NCBI GenBank assembly: GCA_903823115.1
Contig: CAIJRN010000026.1
Coordinates: forward strand, 1-64,000
From: an uncultured cyanobacterium
Lineage (GTDB): Bacteria; Cyanobacteriota; Cyanobacteriia; PCC-6307; Cyanobiaceae
DNA: 64,000 bases
Reading direction: 5' to 3'
The notes under the pieces were generated by a model that saw only the letters and a program-made list of their open reading frames with translations, searched no databases and was not told where the DNA came from. A program made the translations under genes and the position numbers. This document shows, piece after piece, positions 58,994 through 64,000 of this stretch (within the stretch, counting starts at the first letter, position 1; the number at the start of each line of letters is the position of its first letter).

Positions 58994-59953
58994 ATGTCCG
59001 AGCCCGAGGTCGTCGCAAGCCGTTACGCCCAGCGCCGGCAGCTCTGGAAGGCTGCGATCAAATGGCCCATGTATGCGGTGGCGGTGATGCCGGTGCTGCT
59101 GGCGGCCGGCTGGAGCCTGTCCAAGGGATTGCCGCTGCGCCTGGATCAGTTGCTGTTGTTCCTGTTGGCAGCGGTGCTGTTGCTGGCCTGGGAGAACCTG
59201 GCCAACGATGTCTTTGATGCCGACACCGGCGTCGACACCCAGGGCAAGCCCCATTCGGTGGTGAACCTCACCGGTCGTCGCGATCGGGTGGCCTGGCTCG
59301 CCAATGGCGCCCTGCTGCTGGGCCTGGCCCTGATGGCCCTGGTGGCCCTGCGCAGCACGCCGTTGGTGCTGACCCTGGTGCTGGCCTGCTGCGGGCTCGG
59401 CTACCTCTACCAGGGGCCCCCGTTCCGGCTGGGTTACCGGGGGCTGGGCGAACCGCTGTGCTGGCTGGCCTTCGGGCCCTGCGCCACGGCGGCGGCCCTG
59501 CTGGCCCTGGCCCCTGCAGGGGGCACTCCTGTGGTCATCCCCTGGCTGCCGGCCCTGGCCCTCGGCAGTGGGCCGGCCCTGGCTACCACCCTGGTGCTGT
59601 TCTGCTCCCATTTCCATCAGGTGCAGGAGGACGCCGCCCACGGCAAGCGTTCACCGGTGGTGCATCTCGGTACGGATCGGGCCGCGGCCCTGGTGCCCTG
59701 GTTCGTGGCGGGCAGCCTGGCCCTGCAGTGGGCGCCGGTGCTGCTGGGCCAGTGGCCGCTGACGGCGCTGCTGGGGGTGATCGGCCTGCCGCCGGCACGC
59801 CAGCTGATCGCCCTGCTGGGTGCCCATCACGACCAGCCGGAGCGGATCATCGGCAGCAAGTTCCTGGCCCTGCGCTTCCAGGCCCTCAATGGCCTCGGTC
59901 TGGCGGCCGGGCTGGCCATCGCCCCCTGGGCCGTGGCCCTGGCCGGCCGGTGA
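58994..59953 (+). CDS. menA: 1,4-dihydroxy-2-naphthoate phytyltransferase, MenA type
   Basis: A 319-residue UbiA-family membrane prenyltransferase from the ATG at 58994; the frame is open far upstream only because of antisense menF. In cyanobacteria it attaches the phytyl chain to 1,4-dihydroxy-2-naphthoate. The prenyl diphosphate-binding motif is ENLANDVFDADTGVDT (about 75-90), with a second acidic-basic motif CSHFHQVQEDAAHGKRSPVV (about 205-224). About eight to nine hydrophobic helices, e.g. YAVAVMPVLLAAGWSL and LVLTLVLACCGLGYLYQGP. Its TGA overlaps the GTG start of menC by 4 bp. Confidence 0.94.
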   Translation: MSEPEVVASRYAQRRQLWKAAIKWPMYAVAVMPVLLAAGWSLSKGLPLRLDQLLLFLLAAVLLLAWENLANDVFDADTGVDTQGKPHSVVNLTGRRDRVAWLANGALLLGLALMALVALRSTPLVLTLVLACCGLGYLYQGPPFRLGYRGLGEPLCWLAFGPCATAAALLALAPAGGTPVVIPWLPALALGSGPALATTLVLFCSHFHQVQEDAAHGKRSPVVHLGTDRAAALVPWFVAGSLALQWAPVLLGQWPLTALLGVIGLPPARQLIALLGAHHDQPERIIGSKFLALRFQALNGLGLAAGLAIAPWAVALAGR

Positions 59954-61275
59954 GCGCCCCCGGCAACGATCGCCTGCGGCTGGAGTGGCGGCCCTTCCGG
60001 TTCCCGTTGCCCACGGCCCTGGTCACGGCCCATGGCGCCCTGGTGGAGCGGCGGGGCTGGCTGCTGCGCCTGAGCCGGGACGATGGCGCCGTGGGTTGGG
60101 GTGAGGCGGCTCCCTGGCCGCAGCCGGCAGATCAGCCGCTGACAGGTCGGCGCCTGGCTGGGCAGCGGCAGAGCTCTGCAGGTGAGATGTCGCCGCAGCT
60201 CCAGCTGGCGGCCGTGGAGATCGCGATCGCCCAGCTGGGGCCTTCGCTGGGGCGCTGGGAGCTGGAGGCGGAGTTGCCGGCGCTGGCCCCCTGTCTGGGC
60301 TTTGCCCTGGGGCTGGCGCTGGCTGAGCTGGATGGTCTCGGTATTTCCGGTGATGCCGAGCAAGGCCGTGTTGCGGGCAGCAGCGATCCCACCGGATGCC
60401 GCGCCCCCTGGGGTTGCCCCTGGCGCGCTGCTCCTCCCTCCGCCTGGTTGCTGCCGGCGGGGGAGGCGGCGCTGGCGGCACTGGAGACGGTGCTGGAGCG
60501 GGCGGAGCAGCTTCAGGGCGCTGAGCCGGCGGAGGCCTCCCCCGGGCGCCCCGGGGTCGCTGGCGCCATGGCCTCGGGGGCTATGGGCGACGTGGTCCTG
60601 GGTGCTGCTGCTGCCGTGGCTCCAGACGTTGGGGGCGGTGCCGCAGATGCTGTTGCTCTGGTGGCCGCCGCTGCTCCGCCAGCTGCCGCTTGGCGGGGAG
60701 CACCGCAGGCTTCAGGGGCCCTCACGTTCAAATGGAAGGTGGCGGCAGGGCTTGATCCCGAAGAGAGGGCCGTGCTGGAGCAACTGTTGGCGCGGTTGCC
60801 CCACGGCTCCCGATTGCGACTCGATGCCAATGGCGGCTGGGATCGAGCGACCGCCCAGGCCTGGGCGGAGCGGCTGGCGTCCGACCCTCGCCTGGAATGG
60901 CTGGAGCAGCCCCTGGCTCCGGCGGATCTGGAGGGATTGACGGCCCTGGCGGCCCTGGTGCCGGTGGCTCTGGATGAATCCCTGCGGCTTGATCCCGGCC
61001 TGCGCGAGCTCTGGCCCGGCTGGCAGGTGCGGCGCCCCAGCCTGGAGGGGGATCCCAGGCCGCTGCTGCAGGCGCTCACCACCGGCACCCCCCGGTTGAT
61101 GCTCAGCACCGCCTTCGAGACCGGCATCGGCCGGCGCTTCCTGGCCCATCTGGCGGCGCTGCAGCAGGACGGTCCGACCCCCACAGCCCCCGGTCTGGCC
61201 CCGGGCTGGCGGCCGGCCGGGGCCCTGTTTGACAACGATCCAGAGCTGGTCTGGGCCGCGGCAGGGGGCCGATGA
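59950..61275 (+). CDS. menC: o-succinylbenzoate synthase, MenC, with a low-complexity insertion
   Basis: A 441-residue enolase-superfamily enzyme from the GTG at 59950, larger than the usual 320-370. It dehydrates SHCHC to o-succinylbenzoate. The N-terminal capping domain is LRLEWRPFRFPLPTALVTAH. The barrel shows ALTFKWKVAAG (catalytic KxK, about 258), LRLDANGGWD, LEWLEQPL and VALDES, the three metal ligands. After the third ligand the expected Lys (VxKPS) appears as Arg in VRRPSLEGDP. An Ala/Gly/Val-rich segment of about 60 residues (about 195-255) has no counterpart in typical OSBS. Overlaps menA and menE by 4 bp each. Confidence 0.88.
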   Translation: MSAPGNDRLRLEWRPFRFPLPTALVTAHGALVERRGWLLRLSRDDGAVGWGEAAPWPQPADQPLTGRRLAGQRQSSAGEMSPQLQLAAVEIAIAQLGPSLGRWELEAELPALAPCLGFALGLALAELDGLGISGDAEQGRVAGSSDPTGCRAPWGCPWRAAPPSAWLLPAGEAALAALETVLERAEQLQGAEPAEASPGRPGVAGAMASGAMGDVVLGAAAAVAPDVGGGAADAVALVAAAAPPAAAWRGAPQASGALTFKWKVAAGLDPEERAVLEQLLARLPHGSRLRLDANGGWDRATAQAWAERLASDPRLEWLEQPLAPADLEGLTALAALVPVALDESLRLDPGLRELWPGWQVRRPSLEGDPRPLLQALTTGTPRLMLSTAFETGIGRRFLAHLAALQQDGPTPTAPGLAPGWRPAGALFDNDPELVWAAAGGR

Positions 61276-62543
61276 CGGCATCCGAGCCGCTGTTGCTGAC
61301 GCTGGACGGTGAGCCGCAGCGGATGGCCCAGGCGCTGGAGGCGGCCTGGAGCCAGGGGCGCGTCGTGGCGCTGGCGGGGCCGGGGGAGCAGGGGCGGCTG
61401 GCTGAGGCGCTGCGGCAGGACGGGGTGGCCGCGGCCCTCGGCCGGGCTCTGGAACCGGGCTTGGCGGCGGTGCTGCTCGGCAGTGGCGGCACTGCCGGGG
61501 CGCGGCGCTGGTGCCTGCAGCCCCTGACCCATCTGCAGGCTTCGGCGGCGGCCAGCGCCCGCTGGCTGGCGGGGCTGGGGCTGGAGCCGGCGGCCTGCAT
61601 GCATCTCAATCCCCTGCCGCTGCATCACGTCAGCGGTCTGCTGCCGCTGCTGCGCGCGCGCCACAGCGGCGCCCAGCTGCGTTGGCTGGCGCCGGACCTG
61701 CTGCGCGAGCCTGCAGCTCTGGCGCAGGCGTTGCCCCTGCCCCCCGGCAGGCCGGCCGTGCTCTCCCTGGTGCCGACCCAGCTGGCCCGATTGCTGGAGG
61801 AACCGGCGGCGGTGGCCTGGTTGCGGGGTTGCGCGGTGATCTGGGTGGGCGGGGCAACCCTGCCGCCGGCGCTGGCGGCACGGGCGCGGGCCGAGGCTCT
61901 GCCCCTGGCGCCTTGCTACGGCGCCACCGAGACGGCGGCGATGGTCTGTGCCTTGCCGCCGCAGGAGTTTCTGGCCGGGGAGCCGGGTTGCGGGCCGCCG
62001 TTGGATGACGTTGAGCTGCGCCTGGATGCAGACGGCGGCGCGGTGGCGGTGCGCAGCGCCCGCCTGGCCTTGGGTTGGCTGGAGCCTGGCGGCCTGAAGC
62101 CCTTGCCGCTCACGGCTGATGGCTGGTGGCGCAGCGGCGATGCCGGCCGGTTCGGGGCCGCCGGCCTGGAGCTGCTGGGCCGCCTCGATGGCGCCATCAA
62201 CAGTGGCGGCGAAACCGTCTTCCCGGAGCAGCTGGAGGCCCGGCTGCAGGCCGAGGCTGCCGCCGAGGGCTTGCCGCTGGCGGCGGTGCTGCTGCTTGGC
62301 GTGGAGGATCCCCTCTGGGGGCAGCGCCTGGTGGCCCTGGTGCGGGCCGAGGCTGAAGCCGACAGCGCGGCTCTGCTGACGGCCCTGCCGCGATTGGTGG
62401 CCGGCTGGCCGCCCGCCGAACGCCCCCGGACCTGGTGGCCCTGCCCGGAGCTGGCCGTCAACGCCGCCGGCAAGTGGCAGCGGGGGCAGTGGCGGGAGTG
62501 GTTGGGGGGCGCTAAAAGCGGACCACCGGAAATCTTCAGCTGA
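61272..62543 (+). CDS. menE: 2-succinylbenzoate-CoA ligase, MenE
   Basis: A 423-residue AMP-binding (ANL) ligase that activates o-succinylbenzoate to its CoA ester. The phosphate-binding loop is degenerate (LGSGGTAGARRW for the usual SSGTTGxPK). Also seen are PLHHVSGLLPLLRAR, the A5-like CYGATETAAMVCAL (about 217), the A7 WWRSGDAGRFGAAGLELLGR (about 285) with INSGGETVFPEQLEARL, and a C-terminal domain ending AVNAAGKWQRGQW with the A10-type Lys. It is shorter than typical MenE (about 450-490), as in other cyanobacteria. Its ATG overlaps the TGA of menC. Confidence 0.9.
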   Translation: MTASEPLLLTLDGEPQRMAQALEAAWSQGRVVALAGPGEQGRLAEALRQDGVAAALGRALEPGLAAVLLGSGGTAGARRWCLQPLTHLQASAAASARWLAGLGLEPAACMHLNPLPLHHVSGLLPLLRARHSGAQLRWLAPDLLREPAALAQALPLPPGRPAVLSLVPTQLARLLEEPAAVAWLRGCAVIWVGGATLPPALAARARAEALPLAPCYGATETAAMVCALPPQEFLAGEPGCGPPLDDVELRLDADGGAVAVRSARLALGWLEPGGLKPLPLTADGWWRSGDAGRFGAAGLELLGRLDGAINSGGETVFPEQLEARLQAEAAAEGLPLAAVLLLGVEDPLWGQRLVALVRAEAEADSAALLTALPRLVAGWPPAERPRTWWPCPELAVNAAGKWQRGQWREWLGGAKSGPPEIFS

Positions 62544-62563
62544 GGCCGCTCACGGACAGCGAG

Positions 62564-62818
62564 TTGGTCCGGCTCAAGCGGCGGGCCGGGACCCTGGCGC
62601 TGCTGCTCGGTGGTTTCGGCCTGCACAAGTTCCTGCTGGGCTACCGGCGGGCCGGCTGGATCATGCTGCTGGTGGCCCTCCCCGGCAGTCTGATCAGCTT
62701 CGGTGTCGCCAGCCTGGTGATGAGCGCCATCGCCCTGGTCGAAGGGCTGCGCTATCTGGCCCTCAGCCCTGAGGAGTTTCGCCGCCTGTATGTCGATGGT
62801 CGGCGGGAGTGGTTCTGA
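62564..62818 (+). CDS. TM2-domain small membrane protein
   Basis: An 84-residue protein, start uncertain (TTG at 62564 used). It contains RRAGTLALLLGGFGLHKFLLG followed by YRRAGWIMLLVALPGS and a second hydrophobic span LISFGVASLVMSAIALVEGL, which is the two-helix TM2 fold with the G-F-G-x-H-x-F-x-L-G signature. TM2 proteins are small inner-membrane proteins of unknown role. It follows menE by 20 bp on the same strand and is convergent with the thioesterase gene. Confidence 0.75.
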   Translation: MVRLKRRAGTLALLLGGFGLHKFLLGYRRAGWIMLLVALPGSLISFGVASLVMSAIALVEGLRYLALSPEEFRRLYVDGRREWF

Positions 62819-62843
62819 AGGGTGGCGAGTGTCCGCCGCCGGC

Positions 62844-63341
62844 TCACAAGGGCCGAATGCCCCCCTGGGCCACCGAGGCCGCCTCCAGCCACCGCCCGAT
62901 CGCTTCGGGCAAGGCACAGCGCTGGCGGCTGGCCGGCTCGATCGCCAGATGGCGGGTGAGGCCCCGGGCCGCCTCCTGGGGCTCTTCGCCGGCCCGAACG
63001 CGCCGGAAGCTGTAGCGCACCTCAAAGCTGCCAGGATCGAGCCGCACAGGCTCCAGCTCAATCAGCAACGGGTCGCCGCAGACGAGGGGCCGGCGGAAAT
63101 TGGCGCTGCAGTGCACGATCGGCAGGGCCGCGGCAGCGGGCTCCAGGCTGGCGGGCCGCTCGGCCGAAGGCACCGGAAACACGCAGGCCGGCGCGATGCC
63201 AAAGCCTTCCAGGCTCTCCTCATAGGCCTCATGGCACCAGCGCAGCAGCTGCAGAAAGTGCATCACGCCAGCGGCGTCGGTGTCGCCGAAGCGCACGGTG
63301 CGGCGGAGGTTCAGCCAGGTGGAGGGAGCGGGGAGCGGCAT
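62844..63341 (-). CDS. 1,4-dihydroxy-2-naphthoyl-CoA thioesterase (hotdog fold, 4HBT)
   Basis: A 165-residue hotdog-fold thioesterase. The 4-hydroxybenzoyl-CoA thioesterase signature is TVRFGDTDAAGVMHFLQLLRW, with the Asp of GDTDAAGVMHF as catalytic residue, followed by CHEAYEESLEGFGI and ANFRRPLVCGDPLLIELEP. The cyanobacterial enzyme hydrolyses DHNA-CoA before MenA acts. Its position next to menF-menA-menC-menE supports this over other 4HBT substrates. menB, menD and menG are not in the window. Confidence 0.9.
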   Translation of the reverse strand: MPLPAPSTWLNLRRTVRFGDTDAAGVMHFLQLLRWCHEAYEESLEGFGIAPACVFPVPSAERPASLEPAAAALPIVHCSANFRRPLVCGDPLLIELEPVRLDPGSFEVRYSFRRVRAGEEPQEAARGLTRHLAIEPASRQRCALPEAIGRWLEAASVAQGGIRPL

Positions 63342-63391
63342 CGGGGGGAAAGGGGCGGGCCCCTGGAGCGGGGCCGGTCGCCGGGATCGGA

Positions 63392-64000
63392 TCAGAACAG
63401 CCCCTTCAGTAGGCCGAATCCCGACTGGGGGGCCGGCTGGGGAGGCGCTTCGCCGCCACCAGTCTTGTCACTTCCCTCCAGCTGCGGCATCCCCACCAGC
63501 TCCATGCCCGTTGTGGAACGCTCGAGGCGGACCACCTGGCCCGGGGCCGGATTGAGGCGAATCGCACCGGCATAGCCCTCGAGCGTCACCGCCGCCGTGC
63601 CCATGGCTCGGCTGGCTTCGGCGCTGATGGTGCACTGGTTGCGCTCGGCGCTCAGCAGGCCGCCACTGCCCACCAGAGCCTGGAGCTTGGTGCTGCTGTC
63701 GGCATGGGAGGCCTCTTCCCCCCCAAGGCTGGAGACCCAGAGCACCATGGGGGCGGACGGATCCTGTTGCCCCATGGCCGTGGCCCTGTACCCGACCACC
63801 CCGGCCACCCGGTTCCAGCTCAGGTCCGTGGCTCCCCCGCTAGCGGTGGAGCTGAGGTTGAGGGGGGCCAGGAAGTCCTGCGGTTGCGCGAGGGGGAAGC
63901 GGATCACCGGGGCGTAGTTGGAGCGCACCAGGTGCTCGCCCACCAGGGAGGCCTGGGCTGGGATCAAACGTCCCTCTCCCGTAGTGGGCCAGGAGGTCAA
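63392..64000 (-). CDS. hypothetical protein, 5' part beyond the window edge
   Basis: A C-terminal portion of about 202 residues of a protein that continues past 64000. It looks like an extracellular or periplasmic beta-rich protein: NLSSTASGGATDLSWNRVAG resembles a fibronectin-type III strand, and the repeats of Ser/Thr/Gly are typical of exported proteins. The tail PPQPAPQSGFGLLKGLF is proline-rich with a short hydrophobic end. I do not recognise the family. It is on the same strand as the thioesterase gene, 50 bp upstream of it. Confidence 0.6.
   Translation of the reverse strand: MTSWPTTGEGRLIPAQASLVGEHLVRSNYAPVIRFPLAQPQDFLAPLNLSSTASGGATDLSWNRVAGVVGYRATAMGQQDPSAPMVLWVSSLGGEEASHADSSTKLQALVGSGGLLSAERNQCTISAEASRAMGTAAVTLEGYAGAIRLNPAPGQVVRLERSTTGMELVGMPQLEGSDKTGGGEAPPQPAPQSGFGLLKGLF

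Noticed and set aside
1..64000. tRNA, rRNA, tmRNA or other structural RNA genes.
   Set aside because: I scanned the intergenic stretches by eye and saw no convincing acceptor-stem/T-loop pattern or conserved RNA motif. A covariance search could still find a small RNA.

Overview
The window is high-GC, gene-dense, chromosome-like DNA from a unicellular cyanobacterium, most likely of the Cyanobium/Vulcanococcus/Synechococcus group. The support is a phylloquinone block (menF, menA, menC, menE, DHNA-CoA thioesterase), a DUF3285 protein beside ybeY, a Nif11-like protein, a grrP-grrA-grrM cyclophane peptide locus and a DevBCA-type exporter. I saw no rRNA, tRNA or CRISPR array.

Region by region. 1-10.8 kb holds a sugar/aldehyde metabolism neighbourhood: glucose-dehydrogenase-like SDR, RidA, cupins, SMP-30 lactonase, Nif11, GlcG, VOC protein, a second lactonase, a bicupin, glgX and DoxX. 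Inside it, two genes (5.35-7.60 kb) of lower GC lie between two imperfect copies of a VOC-tail/glgX-tail junction, which suggests duplicative integration. 10.8-19.9 kb is mostly housekeeping: a channel-like membrane protein, a double-ATPase peptide ABC subunit, RelA/SpoT, a membrane protein, SelO, a small protein and MnmE. 20.4-24.2 kb is a four-gene minor-pilin operon whose first gene carries a frameshift, followed by a decayed ISAs1-type transposase remnant.

25.0-44.5 kb is the most unusual part, a lipid/polyketide island. devB-devC-devA run convergently into two large polyketide synthase genes on the minus strand. The first-transcribed synthase (34.5-39.5 kb) is KS-(no AT)-KR-ACP-thioester reductase; the second (27.9-34.4 kb) is KS-AT-DH-ER-KR-ACP. 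Diverging from them across a 775 bp A+T-richer spacer are an MFS transporter and a 927-residue fusion of membrane segment, left-handed beta-helix acyltransferase, ACP, FkbH-like HAD and GNAT-like domains. I infer that a glyceryl-primed, reduced, reductively released lipid is made and exported. The domain calls are read from motifs; the product is not known.

44.5-64 kb returns to ordinary genes, with nadC, then the grrP-grrA-grrM ribosomal peptide system, argS, a hisC-type aminotransferase, an MBL-fold protein with an in-frame 24 bp tandem repeat near its N terminus, trpG/pabA, dgkA, ybeY, DUF3285, prfB with its +1 programmed frameshift, a glutaredoxin with an atypical active site, gshB, then the phylloquinone genes in an overlapping set, a TM2 protein, a DHNA-CoA thioesterase and a truncated hypothetical gene at the right edge.
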